From positions 1 to 35,453 of the forward strand of contig CAMOQV010000003.1 in the NCBI GenBank assembly GCA_946623205.1: a stretch of DNA of 35,453 nucleotides, in the 5' to 3' direction. A model generated the notes under the pieces. It did not search any database and had not been told where the DNA came from. It saw only the letters and a program-made list of their open reading frames with translations. The stretch comes from an uncultured Clostridia bacterium. GTDB taxonomy: Bacteria; Bacillota; Clostridia; Christensenellales; UBA3700. Of this stretch, positions 13,567-24,200 are shown piece after piece. Numbering within the stretch: position 1 is the stretch's first letter; every line of letters starts with the position of its first letter. The position numbers and the translations under genes are program-made.

Positions 13567-15243
13567 CTATACCCATATAATATTGTTTAGCAAAACGTTG
13601 TTTGCGTTTTGGAAAGACAATTTCTTTACATCTCTCCAACTCTTAAGTGGAATTCTGTTTTCATCTTTAAAATCTGAAAGTTTCAAAGAGATCTTCTTCC
13701 AAGAAGGAGAGTCTATGTGTATTGTTGATGTGTATTTCACATATTTTCCATATGTACCAGATACTACTTCAACAACTAAGTCTCTTGGTGTTTTTGAATA
13801 TGCATCAAACTGTAATAAGTTTTGTGACACACTCTTTAATTTATATTCGCCGATAGAATATGTAGTTAGGTTACCTTTTTCGCAAGTTAGACCAGATAAG
13901 TTAAGTGGACCTACTACAATTTGAGGTTCATAGAAGTTGAACATTGAATCGACAATCTCGACAATCCAACCATCTATTCCCATATTCTTTTCGAAAATGA
14001 TTCTAGATTTTTTGACTGGTAGTCTTTGTATTATTTCTTCATCCGGAATAGATAAATCTTTTTGGATTGAAGATAAAGAAATACCGTTTTTGTAGTTTAC
14101 TGTCACGTATGCAAAGATAGTTTGTGTTTCTTCGTAAATTGGTATTTGCACTTTCAAATTGTTTAGAGAAGTGAAACTTGATGACCAACTACGAAGAGTA
14201 CTATCTAATTCGTCGTAACTGTAATTTATAATGACATCGTCAATTTCCATTGTGTTATCTACGCTTATTGATGCGATGACAACACCTGTTTTATCTAGTT
14301 TTATATCTATCTCAGGATTCTTTGGCAATTTGTTTCCTTTTATTAGATTGCTAGTCCAGCCGTATAAAAGGCTTCTAGCCCTAAATGAAACAGAATCGCT
14401 AAGTCCCATCAAAACGCTTAAACTAAAAGGAACTTTGTTGTCCTTTAAGATAGCCATTGAATCTTGTATTCTATCTAAACTAGTGATAGAGCAGTTTGTA
14501 GTTGTGACGCAAAGTGTAGGGCACTTAATAAACTTAAGATATGATTCTGTTGCACAGCCCGCAAACCATCTCTTTCTTTCGTCATCTATTGGCATGTGAA
14601 TGTTCTGTGCAAGTTTAGGGTAGTTTCTGTAATCCTTCCATCCTAAGTTTAAAAAAGATGCAACAGCATTAACTCTTTTATCAATAGCTGCAACTTGCAA
14701 AGCTATGTCAGCACCTGTTTTGTAACCAGATAGGATGATTTTGCAATCACTACCACGAAGTTGCTTAACAAGGTTGATGACCTTCATACAAACCTTATCC
14801 CATACAAAATATGTGGTGTCTTTTGCGGTTGGATTAGCCTTAGTTAAATGCTCTTTCGCTTGAGAGAAATTAGCATAAGAAATGCTATCTGGGTAAATAG
14901 TGTAGTTAGTGTGTTTTTGAGTCTTTCCAATGTAGTCGAATGTAAATACACCATAGCCTGCAATCGCATAAGCTTTAAGGTTGTCTATTGAGAATGTTTG
15001 GTCCATCACATCGTTTATAAAAACGATGTTAGCATTGTTATTCACTTGCTTTGGCATATATCCATAGACGAATATTCTAGTATATGAATCACCATACTTG
15101 TCGCCATTAATGTGTGCTGCAACAATGTAGTAGTTTTCTTCTTCTTTGAATTGCAAATATGAAGGTCTCAATGGCTCTGAATATGGGTCATAGTCTTTCC
15201 ATAGTTGCGTAGGTGCTAAAATATTATTCTCGGACGTGCTCAT
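13567..15243 (-). CDS. Alpha/beta-hydrolase-fold protein with altered nucleophile and carbohydrate-binding-like C-terminus
   Basis: A 558-residue protein. Residues about 30-330 read as an alpha/beta hydrolase of the acetyl-xylan-esterase/peptidase type, with an extended first strand, AIAGYGVFTFDYIG, and CPTLCVTTTNC before the acid strand. At the nucleophile elbow, where G-x-S-x-G is expected, it reads GYKTG (173-177), so the Ser is Lys175. This should abolish normal esterase chemistry. The last about 140 residues (from IDGWIVEIVD to NNIIWV, with SWKKISLKLSDFKD) resemble CIA30/CBM11-type beta-sandwich modules. No signal peptide is seen from this start. An upstream GTG would add KKYKKCCCILLQLPL, a weak signal-like stretch, but it overlaps the promoter -10. 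First gene of the minus-strand operon leading to lepB and rlmB. Confidence 0.72.
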   Translation of the reverse strand: MSTSENNILAPTQLWKDYDPYSEPLRPSYLQFKEEENYYIVAAHINGDKYGDSYTRIFVYGYMPKQVNNNANIVFINDVMDQTFSIDNLKAYAIAGYGVFTFDYIGKTQKHTNYTIYPDSISYANFSQAKEHLTKANPTAKDTTYFVWDKVCMKVINLVKQLRGSDCKIILSGYKTGADIALQVAAIDKRVNAVASFLNLGWKDYRNYPKLAQNIHMPIDDERKRWFAGCATESYLKFIKCPTLCVTTTNCSITSLDRIQDSMAILKDNKVPFSLSVLMGLSDSVSFRARSLLYGWTSNLIKGNKLPKNPEIDIKLDKTGVVIASISVDNTMEIDDVIINYSYDELDSTLRSWSSSFTSLNNLKVQIPIYEETQTIFAYVTVNYKNGISLSSIQKDLSIPDEEIIQRLPVKKSRIIFEKNMGIDGWIVEIVDSMFNFYEPQIVVGPLNLSGLTCEKGNLTTYSIGEYKLKSVSQNLLQFDAYSKTPRDLVVEVVSGTYGKYVKYTSTIHIDSPSWKKISLKLSDFKDENRIPLKSWRDVKKLSFQNANNVLLNNIIWV

Positions 15244-15250
15244 TGCATAT

Positions 15251-15279
15251 ATTATAATATGGGTTAAGGGTAGTTGCAA
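15251..15279 (-). promoter_or_regulatory. Promoter of the hydrolase-lepB-rlmB operon, apparently leaderless
   Basis: TTGCAA (15274-15279), a 17-bp spacer and TATAAT (15251-15256) on the minus strand. The ATG begins 8 bases after the -10, so transcription should start on or one base before the start codon, giving a leaderless mRNA. No Shine-Dalgarno precedes this ATG. Confidence 0.7.
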
Positions 15280-15290
15280 CAGAATGCAAC
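15273..15290. promoter_or_regulatory. Inverted repeat over the -35, possible operator
   Basis: GTTGCA-N6-TGCAAC, a perfect 6-6-6 inverted repeat. Its left arm overlaps the -35 of the hydrolase promoter. It could be a repressor site; no cognate regulator is identified. Confidence 0.4.
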
Positions 15291-15376
15291 AACATTTTTT
15301 GTACTTTTTCACAATATTGTCACACCTGTTGTTTTGATGGCATTTTGACGGGTTGTCACAGTCCAAAAATCAAATA

Positions 15377-15405
15377 TTGATAATATGCACGAAATAGAAT
15401 ATAAT
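15377..15405 (+). promoter_or_regulatory. Promoter of the zinc-ribbon membrane protein gene
   Basis: TTGATA (15377-15382), a 17-bp spacer and TATAAT (15400-15405). The predicted start, near 15412, lies after the in-frame ATGs at 15385 and 15409, leaving 15433 as the usable start. Confidence 0.75.
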
Positions 15406-15432
15406 AATATGCGAATCAAAAAGGTTGGCGTC

Positions 15433-16113
15433 ATGAAAGTTTGCAAAAAATGTCAGAAAGAGTTTAACGATAATTTAACTTTTTGTCCGTTCTGTGGAGC
15501 AGAAAATGCGGATAAAAAATTGACATATTTTGAAAAGAAAACAGCTAAAGAGCAAGACAAAGAATTTATTATTTCAAAGGCATCAATCCAAGATGAAGAT
15601 GCAAAGAACGCTAAAGAGATCTCTGCGGATAATTTGACTGTTAAATTAGTTACACCGTTAAAGAAAGCAAAACTATTATCTATCTTGAAAATCGCATCAT
15701 CAGCAATCGCATTGGTAATGTTGTTAGTGATAGGCTTTTTAGTTGCAAATATGGACATAAACAAAAACATCAAATTATTCACGATAATGGGCGCATTTTT
15801 GCTTGTTGCAGTATGTGGTTCGTTGTTGATTTCAGAAATATATGTAATGCTTGCAATAAAGAAAATTGAGAGCGAAGATTTTTCATTAAGAAAAATCTAT
15901 TATATGCTTGGCCCAGTATTTTGTTATGGGAATAATGTATATGAAATAAATACAAATATGCAATGTGATGATTGCAATGAAAAGATGCATGTTGAGTTAA
16001 AAGATGATGACGTGTATTTAGTATGCAATAAAAACAGAGAGCATATATGCAAAATTACAAAAGATAACTATATCTTATACTTAAAAGACAAATTGAGTAT
16101 AAATAATAATTGA
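15433..16113 (+). CDS. Zinc-ribbon membrane protein of unknown function
   Basis: A 226-residue protein. The N-terminus is a short zinc ribbon, Cys4-x2-Cys7 and Cys18-x2-Cys21 (CKKC, CPFC). Charged residues follow, then two membrane helices (about 84-107 and 116-140). The C-terminal soluble part has a second four-Cys set near 179, 182, 199 and 207 (CDDC ... CNKNREHIC). Such proteins are common in Bacillota and not assigned a function. It lies 26 bases upstream of the response regulator, and a promoter for the latter is embedded in its 3' end. A sensory or accessory role for the two-component pair is possible but unproven. Confidence 0.75.
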   Translation: MKVCKKCQKEFNDNLTFCPFCGAENADKKLTYFEKKTAKEQDKEFIISKASIQDEDAKNAKEISADNLTVKLVTPLKKAKLLSILKIASSAIALVMLLVIGFLVANMDINKNIKLFTIMGAFLLVAVCGSLLISEIYVMLAIKKIESEDFSLRKIYYMLGPVFCYGNNVYEINTNMQCDDCNEKMHVELKDDDVYLVCNKNREHICKITKDNYILYLKDKLSINNN

Positions 16114-16121
16114 GATATAAT
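16093..16121 (+). promoter_or_regulatory. Promoter of the two-component system
   Basis: TTGAGT (16093-16098), a 17-bp spacer and TATAAT (16116-16121), overlapping the stop codon of the zinc-ribbon gene. The predicted start, near 16128, is just ahead of the AGAGGTG ribosome site of the response regulator. Confidence 0.7.
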
Positions 16122-16139
16122 AAAACTTAGAGGTGCGTT

Positions 16140-16820
16140 ATGAAATTTTTAGTTATTGAAGACAATGTTACATTAAATCAAAACATTAGAGACGTTTTGC
16201 AAAAGTTAGGTGATAGCGATAGCGCGTTTGACGGAGAAGAAGGTCTATATATGGCTGAGCACGGATCATATGATTTAATCGTGCTAGATTTAATGCTTCC
16301 AAGACTAAATGGTTTAGAACTATTAACTAGATTGAGAAAAACTAGTGTTGCACCAGTTATTATCCTTACAGCTTTAGATAGCACCGACAAGAAGATTGAA
16401 GGCTTAAAATTAGGTGCAGATGACTATATGTCAAAGCCTTTTGAAAACGATGAATTGCTAGCAAGAGTTGAAGCAGTTTTGAGAAGATATAACAACAATT
16501 TCAATACTAAATATGTTTATAAAAATATCGAACTTGATTATATCGGAAAGATTTTAAAAATTGATGGCGAGTATGTTAAACTAGCTGGAAAAATGTACGA
16601 TATAGTTGAATATTTAATAAGAAATAGAAATATGATTATTTCTAAGGAACAATTATTCAATAGAATTTGGGGATATAATTCAGATACTATTGTTACAGTT
16701 ACAGAAGTATATGTAAGTAACCTTAGAAAGATTCTTGAAAAATATGACGCAAAGAAATACCTAAAGACAATTAAGAATATTGGGTATATGTGGAGCGACA
16801 AAGAAGATAATGAGAATTAA
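16140..16820 (+). CDS. OmpR/PhoB-family response regulator
   Basis: A 226-residue two-domain regulator. The receiver (about 1-115) has the acidic pair Glu7/Asp8, phosphoacceptor Asp50 in DLIVLDLMLP, Thr77 in VIILTALD and Lys99 in MSKPFEND. The C-terminal winged helix (about 130-220) contains YDIVEYLIRN, SKEQLFNRIWGYN and VTVTEVYVSNLRKILE, typical of OmpR/PhoB DNA binding to direct repeats. It overlaps the kinase gene by 11 bases. Its own promoter and AGAGGTG site are visible. Candidate target boxes lie upstream of the giant lipoprotein gene. Confidence 0.93.
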   Translation: MKFLVIEDNVTLNQNIRDVLQKLGDSDSAFDGEEGLYMAEHGSYDLIVLDLMLPRLNGLELLTRLRKTSVAPVIILTALDSTDKKIEGLKLGADDYMSKPFENDELLARVEAVLRRYNNNFNTKYVYKNIELDYIGKILKIDGEYVKLAGKMYDIVEYLIRNRNMIISKEQLFNRIWGYNSDTIVTVTEVYVSNLRKILEKYDAKKYLKTIKNIGYMWSDKEDNEN

Positions 16821-18090
16821 CGATTTATACAGTCGTGCGGAAACAGAAAAGCAGTCAAGAAGATTGTTGGCGATTAGTATCATAGCGCCAACAATTTTGC
16901 TAATTATGGTTGTCGTAATGGCCGTATTTACAGCAACCAACGCGATTAAGGCAAAACAGACAAGACAACTAGATGTCATTTCTGAAACAGCCGCCGCAGG
17001 AAGATTGTGGGACCCAGATAAAAGTAGGCCACAAAACCTTGCCGCCGTTGGAAGTAAAATTTTCTATTATGATCAAAAAGATGCTGGCTACAAGCCAAAG
17101 TCGCCTGTCGATGAAGGGTTTGCTCAAGTATATGATGCAAGTTTAAATAATACACAAGTTGAAATAAATGGCGTAACTTATAAATGCAAAGCTGGCGATG
17201 TCGCTGGAAATAGTTATGGACTTTACAAATATATTGTGTATTTGGATATTCAAGAAGACATAAGGACCACGCAAACGTTTATATGGACGTCAGTTTTAAT
17301 ATTCGTAATGGCGTTTGTTATTTTGTTTGCTGTGACATATGCACTTGTTATGTTGCAGATGAAAGTGTACGAAAGATCTTTAAATAGAAACAATAGATTG
17401 ATTTCAGATATTTCTCATGAATTTAATACACCACTAGCCATTATTAAGTCGTCTATGGCTCAAGTTTTGGCGGATCCCGATGCAAAAATTGAAGATAAGT
17501 CAGAATCTCTTGTAACGGTTACTCATGAGGCGGGTAGATTGAGTAGAATGGTTAAAGATATGCTTGTTTTGTCTAGATCTGACAACGAAAGAATGATTAT
17601 TGAGAAAACTAACTGCGATATAACTGCAATTGTTAAAGAAGTTGTTGAGCCATTCCAAATGATGTGTGAGCTTAGCAATAAAGAAATGATATTGGAAATA
17701 GAAGAGGAAGTTAATAGTAGAACAGACGCGGATAAATTGCGTCAAGCTTTGATTATTTTATTGGATAATGCAACAAAGTATACAAAGGAAGGAGAATCTA
17801 TAACAGTAAGCCTATATACTACTTTCAGCAAATATATTCTTGAGGTTGCAGATACAGGCGATGGTGTTCCAGATAAGGATTTACAAAACATCTTTGAGAG
17901 ATTCTATAGAACGGATAAATCAAGAACTTCAGAGACTGGAGGATCAGGCCTTGGACTATCTATTGTGAAGGCAATCATGATTGCTTTGAAGGGAAAAGTA
18001 TATGCAATGCATAATGATCCAAAGGGATTGAGGATAGTTTTAGAGTTCCAAAAAGAAAAATTTACACAAAATTTACAAAGCGAGAAGTAG
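16810..18090 (+). CDS. Sensor histidine kinase
   Basis: A 426-residue membrane kinase. TM1 is about residues 20-42, an extracytoplasmic sensor of about 115 residues follows, and TM2 is about 158-180. His203 lies in the H box SHEFNTPLAIIK; the ATPase boxes are N (ILLDNATKYT), G1 (DTGDGVPD), F (IFERFYRTDKSR) and G2 (GGSGLGLSIVKA). It should phosphorylate the upstream regulator. The extracellular sensor is unfamiliar and its signal unknown. I start it at 16810, an ATG overlapping the regulator; the upstream in-frame reading from 16780 is inside the regulator gene. The surface-protein genes begin about 210 bases downstream. Confidence 0.92.
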   Translation: MRINDLYSRAETEKQSRRLLAISIIAPTILLIMVVVMAVFTATNAIKAKQTRQLDVISETAAAGRLWDPDKSRPQNLAAVGSKIFYYDQKDAGYKPKSPVDEGFAQVYDASLNNTQVEINGVTYKCKAGDVAGNSYGLYKYIVYLDIQEDIRTTQTFIWTSVLIFVMAFVILFAVTYALVMLQMKVYERSLNRNNRLISDISHEFNTPLAIIKSSMAQVLADPDAKIEDKSESLVTVTHEAGRLSRMVKDMLVLSRSDNERMIIEKTNCDITAIVKEVVEPFQMMCELSNKEMILEIEEEVNSRTDADKLRQALIILLDNATKYTKEGESITVSLYTTFSKYILEVADTGDGVPDKDLQNIFERFYRTDKSRTSETGGSGLGLSIVKAIMIALKGKVYAMHNDPKGLRIVLEFQKEKFTQNLQSEK

Positions 18091-18185
18091 CTTAAAAATT
18101 ACGCGATGTCAACTGAAAAAATCAAAAAAGTTTTGTAAAATTTTCAAGAAAATAAGCAAGCATTTACCGATATTTTTTGAAAAAC

Positions 18186-18233
18186 TTTAGGATAGTCTTA
18201 AGGTTTCAATTTTTGTTTAAGTTTCTATTAAGA
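18186..18233 (+). promoter_or_regulatory. Candidate response-regulator boxes (direct repeats)
   Basis: TTAAGT (18217-18222), 5 bp, then TTAAGA (18228-18233): two hexamers at an 11-bp pitch, the layout of PhoP/PhoB-family boxes. Further related hexamers TTTAGG (18186-18191) and TTAAGG (18198-18203) lie upstream at a 12-bp pitch. The last box ends 7 bp before the -10, where an activator would replace a weak -35. Assignment to the adjacent regulator is inference. Confidence 0.5.
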
Positions 18234-18240
18234 ACGCGTA

Positions 18241-18246
18241 TATAAT
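18241..18246 (+). promoter_or_regulatory. -10 element of the giant surface-protein operon
   Basis: TATAAT preceded by GTA. No good -35 is present at the 17-bp distance (TAAGTT at 18218-18223). This fits an activator-dependent promoter. The leader to the ATG at 18299 is about 45 nt, with GGAG and AAGGG before the start. Confidence 0.6.
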
Positions 18247-18298
18247 ATTTTAGTGAAAATTTTTCAAAATAAATGCGCAATTATGGAGAATAAGGGTT

Positions 18299-21200
18299 AT
18301 GAGAAGTATTAAAGTGATTTTATCAATTTTGTTAGTGCTAATGTTGTTGTCGACAATGTTAATTGCACTTTATGGATGTCAAGGGGATCCAAATAATGAA
18401 AAGCCAGTAGATCCACCTACACCAACACCTACACCAACACCTACACCACCACCAGATATAGATCCAGATCCAGTCGATCCAGTCGATCCAGTTGATCCAA
18501 TTGATCCTGTAGATCCTAGCACAACAAAGAAAGTTGTTAAGAAAATTGACCAATTCTTATGCTTTGCTGAATTGTTAGGTGGTACAAAAACTCCACAAAG
18601 CGCAGGGGAATACAAAGTCCTAAGCATTTATTTTGATATTAACACTCGTGATGCAGGTTCTTCAGATGAGTTTACAAAGAAGAGACTTGTATTTAGAACA
18701 AATGTAAGCATTAAGAGAGAAAAAATTACATTCAAAGATGAATATGAGTTTAGAAATTATATAAATGGTGCTGAATTGTATATTTCACCATCTGAAGGTA
18801 AATATACTAAGTCAACAGGATATAAAGAGAATACACAATATTACTATAAGACAAAGGGAACTACATATGTAGGAATTTCTTTTGATACAGAAGAAGAGTA
18901 TGATGCATTTATGATAGGTGGCCATACAGTTTATGCTTTCAATGCAAATGATGGCACATACACAAAAGCTACAACATTCAACAAGAATACAGAATATTTC
19001 AAAGTAACAACAGGTGGCGATGATAGCCAATATGTTGTTAAGATGTTTGATTTAACAGAAGCTTCAAAAGATGAAAATTTAAGCGAAGCAGGTGAAGATG
19101 ATAATGCAAACGTAATATCTTTTGGTAACGATGAAGGATATTTATCTATTGGAACTGCTACAACAGAAGAAGAATTAGAAGAACAATTGATTTTTGAAGA
19201 CAAGGGTGAATTGATTTGGGCTCTTTATACAGTTAATGGCAAAATGTTCTTGGACAAAGGCGAAGATAAAGAATTACTTTATTTTGAAGACTTTGACATG
19301 GATTATGTAAATGCAATCGCAAAGAATTTATTAGATTCTCTATCTGATGGCAAATATGATGGAAGTTTGAATGGTCCATTATTTGCAATGATTGATGATA
19401 TGATTGGTGGAGCAATTACTATTAATGGTATTTTAGGTCTTTTAAAATCATTCATATTCCCAACAAAAGCAACAAAGACAACGATTACAGAAGGAAAGAC
19501 TGTTACTTCTACATACGAATTAGAAATTGGTATTAATTCATTGATTGCACAATTACAAAAATTAGTATCAACTGTTATGTCGTTGCCATTTATTGATTTG
19601 CCATTTGATTTACAAGTAGACCCATTAATCAGCTTCTTGAAAGACATTACGCCTAAGATGAAAGTTTATTTAGTAGGTGAAATCGTAGACGGAAAAACTA
19701 CTACTTTTGGATTGAAGGTTCTAGATAATGATGAAGCAAACAAAGGAACAACTTATAAAGAAACAATTTTGAATTTTGATATTTCAAATTCAACAGTATA
19801 TAGAGTTACTCCAGCTAATTTAGATATTCCAGAAAGAGTTATGAAAGCTCAATATGATGAAACATTCAGTTTAACAAATTTAGCTTTCTCTTTAGATATT
19901 GTATTAAATAGTAATGGAAATCTAGATGTAGGTGCAGTATTAAATGGCATTCTTGGTAAAGAATTATTACCAGCCGAAACAATTATTGTAAATGCAGCAA
20001 CAGGCTTTAGATTAGATTTGGCCTTAGATGCAGATTTAAATTATGGAAAATTGGAGGATGAATCAGAAGTTATCGAATATGTTGACGAATTAGGTCAAAA
20101 GAGATATAAGCATCCTTTATTAGATAATAATTTCTTGGTTCTTGAATTATACCTAATTGGTGTAGATATTGATCCAAAAACACAACAACATATATTAATA
20201 GATGAAGAAGCATTAATAGGTATCTATTATAAAGATGGTTCTATTTATGCTAATTTAGGACATTTATTAGAAAGATATTACAGCGGTAGTAACCTTAAGG
20301 TTAATATCGAAGGTATCCCAGAAGTTATCCAATACGTAGTGGATTTAGTATCTAACGCTTTAGATGGTGTATTTGCAAAGACTCTAAAGTGGGGCGATTG
20401 GAGAACTTGGAGCGATCTATGGAATTATAAATATGGCACAAGTGAAGATGCACCATTGTCTTCAGCAGAACCAGCAGATAGCACAGATAATGAAGACCCA
20501 ATTTTAGATCCAAACGACGTAGTAGTAGGTATTCAAGGATCAGAAAGTGGATACAAGGTATCTACAAATCTAATTACCTTCTTGAAGGCTGTAGGTGCTG
20601 TAGTTGGTCTTGGAGATATCTTCTCATCAAATGATGAACAAACAGCAATTGTTATTACAGTTAATACTGTTTTATTTAATGGTATTAAAGCATTAGCTTC
20701 TGATTTGGATTTAAATTTACCAGATGGTTTAATTGCTGAATTAAGCATTAACTTTGACGAAGAAGGTTCAATTCGTTCAATTGCAATTGCCGCTGCAGTA
20801 GATAGCAGAGTAGGATTTAAGGATGAAAATGGTGAATGGTATATTGGTAATAAAATATTATATAATCCATTATTATTTACTATAGATGGTATTAAATATT
20901 ATGAAGATCCAAACTTTGATCCTGAAGATACAGAAACTATTCCAAACTTTGACACAGACGATGAAGAAAGAGATTTTACAGAAGAAAAACCAAAATCTAG
21001 CTTCTCAATTGTATATGTAAGAGATAATGTAGCAGGAGCTACAGGTAGAAGATATTATTTGGATAGAGCAGCAGACGATGATGATTTTGCATATCTTGGC
21101 TATATGGCTAATGGTAAACCAGTTATCTATGATGATTCTTCTAAGATTGATTCTGGAATTAAAGAATATTATGATAAGGCAAAGAATTTATACTATATAA

Positions 21201-24200
21201 CAAAAGGCGACAAAACAATCGAAACTAAGTTCCAACCAAGCACATACATTTACAAGGGCGAATGGGTTGTTGGATATGGTTTAGAAGCTGGCACAGGTGA
21301 AACAAAGGGCACTAAGAAAATAGATGGTGTTGATTATTCAATTCTAACAGATGCTAAATATTTCACTTTCGAAACACAAGTATTAGCTCAAGGATTAGAA
21401 GCTGAAATCGTGCTTCATGACTTTATGTTGTTATATGAAGCAGGATATCTAAATAAATTTGACGGATATAAAGGACACTATGGCGCAACTAAGGCTATCG
21501 AAGGTTACATCCTAGATAAGACACATACAGTTGCTGAAGTGTCTGCAGATGTATTAAAGAAAGGAGGCGACTTCCTTCTAAAAGATCCAGCATCAGGAGA
21601 TTATTTCCCAGTAACATTAGAAAAAGATGAATATGATCCAGCATTAGGAGAATTCTTCACTTTAGAAGAAAGAACATATGTAGATTCTATTTCTAAGTTC
21701 ATTGATTCTCTATTAACAAGAGGTACATTCTTCAGTTTGAATCTTGCAATAGACTTTAGTGCAGGTAAGTATGACTTAGCTCCGCTAATTTCTCTATTCT
21801 TACCAGAAATGAAAGGTAAACACTTGATTTGGGAATTCACAGGAGACTTCCAACTAGATGCATCTTTGAATTTAGGTGTTTTATTAAATCAAGCAGATCC
21901 AGAACAAAGCAAATTAGTTTTGGAACTTGTAGCAAACAAAGATATTAAGATTGGAGATAATATTCTATTCGCTGGTGGTTCTACAATTCTAGGCCTATAT
22001 GGTGATGGTACAAAGGTTTATGCTGAATTAGAAAATATTAAGTTATTAAATATTGTATTGCCAAACTTAGCTGCAAATATTGACTATACAACAGTATTGT
22101 ATAAGTTAATTGGAGATAAAGAAATCTTTGATTTGACATTCAATATTATGGATTTAATCAATGGAGATAATGAAGATGAAGGTGCTTCAAATTCAGAAGA
22201 AGTTGCACTTGCTCCAGAAGATCCACAAGACCCAGAAGATCCTCAAGATCAAAACGTTGCAGCAACACCACTACCACTAACAAGTTTAGCTGATGCATTA
22301 ACTCTATTTATTGATAAAAATATTGTAGAAGTTACAATTACCATTGCTGGTATTCAAAAGTTGCTTGCTTCATTTGGCGTTGATTTAGGCATTGCATTAA
22401 CTGATATTATGCAATTAGCTGTTGATCTAAAACTAGATAGAAATAAGGGCGTATTTTTAGATATAACAGGCGCTTTAATGCCAAAGTACGATGAGGAACT
22501 AAGTGAAAATAATGGAAACTACTTCGACGATGACTTAAGAATCGCATTAAGATTAGCAACAGGTTATGACTTTGAATATGTATTAGATGAAAATGGCCAT
22601 AAGACATATGATAAATATGGTAAAGCTATTAAGAACAAGGTTAGAAATTCAGATGCTTACGCTCCAGTAGAAATTGGTAACGTAGAAGAATTATTAGCAA
22701 ATTATGAAACTAAGTTCTTAGCTTTAGAGAGCCAAACAGATAAATATCATGACGATTTAATCCAAGCTATCCTACAAGTTATTGGTGATTTGAAATTATC
22801 TATTAAGATTAAGGCTAGCGTATTAAATAGTATATGGGATATTAATAAGATTATTGATACAATCGTTGCAGACAGAGGAGATAGATTTGCTCTTCCAATT
22901 AAGGTATTATTCGACGATTGGGATACAGAAGTTGAACTTTTAGTTCAATGGTACCTAGATTTGAACAACTTTAAGAATACTCAAATCAAGATTGAAATTA
23001 GATATGAAGACCATGTTTGGATTGGTTTATATGTATATAAGAACAGCTTAGTTCTTGACTTAAATGGTTTAGGTTTGTTTGACATTGAAGTTACTAACTT
23101 AAAAGTTATTGCAAGCTTAGGTAACGTAATTCAAACACTTACATCTTCAATCGCAGATTTGTCATTAACAAACTTACTTGGTGGATTAATTGATGGATTG
23201 TTCGAAGAAAACAACGAAGAAGGACAATCAAATGTCGAAGAAGAAACATCTGCAACAGAAGGTGAACAAGCACAAGCAGATGAAGATCAAGCACAAGCAG
23301 ATAGTGATACATCTAATGCAGGTTTGGCTATAGAGAACGATTCTGAAGCTTCAAATGAATTAATTTCTATGTTATTAAATGCTGTATCAATTCAAGATAC
23401 AGAATTATCTGCACACATTACAGCAGACGTATTTGAAGCAATCTTTAGAGAATTAGTTGGATTCAGCATGTACCTAGAATTTGATGTTGGTGCAAAGTTA
23501 GACATCAAAGAAGGTAGATTAACTGTTGATGTTGGAGTTGAACGTGCTGTTAACGCAAATATCACACTTCAATTATCTGCAGGTGAAAGAGGTGCTCATA
23601 AGTTTGATTTAGACTTAGATAGCATTCCAAACTTAAATGCTTTAACAGGTGAAGATCTAGTTAAGACATTATTAAAGAATCTTGATATTGGCTTATATGT
23701 AGATTTGGATCAATATACATCTACATCAGGACAAGCTATTTATACAAGAATTTATATTGAAAAATTAAATGCAAGAAAGAGATTAACAGATAAGGCCATT
23801 GCTCAAAAGGGTTCTATCTTAGTTACATTAGCAGATATCGATTTAGCAGAATTCAACAATGCTGGTTCTGGTAATGTTACTCCACTTGTATATGTTGAAT
23901 TAGACTATACAGCAGGAAAGATGAACTTAACATTTGGTTCAAATCTTCTTGTAGCAAATGTAATTGGTATTAAGATTGATATTGGATCATTAATCGGTAC
24001 AATTGGTATTGATTTAGATTTAGTAAATATGTTAGGCCCAACATTAGATGGTTTATTAGACACAATTTCAGGTCTAGTAGAAGGTTTAATGGGCAACAAC
24101 AATGTTGCAGATTCAAGCGAAAGTGGAGATGAAGATGCTACTCCACCAGCTCCAGTTGTTCCAACACAAGAGTTAGGCGAAGCTGTTGACATTATTGAAA

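Noticed and set aside
15317..15360. Direct repeat TTGTCACA (15317-15324 and 15353-15360) as an operator
   Set aside because: Two 8-bp copies 36 bp apart with no link to either promoter's core elements; too weak to call.
18414..18517. Phase-variable repeat tract
   Set aside because: Repeat units are multiples of three, so slippage changes length but cannot switch the gene on or off.
18359..18627. Antisense frames with Gly-Ser-Thr or Trp-Cys repeats, collagen-like in appearance
   Set aside because: They mirror the Thr-Pro and Asp-Pro-Val repeats of the lipoprotein stalk on the opposite strand and lack start signals.
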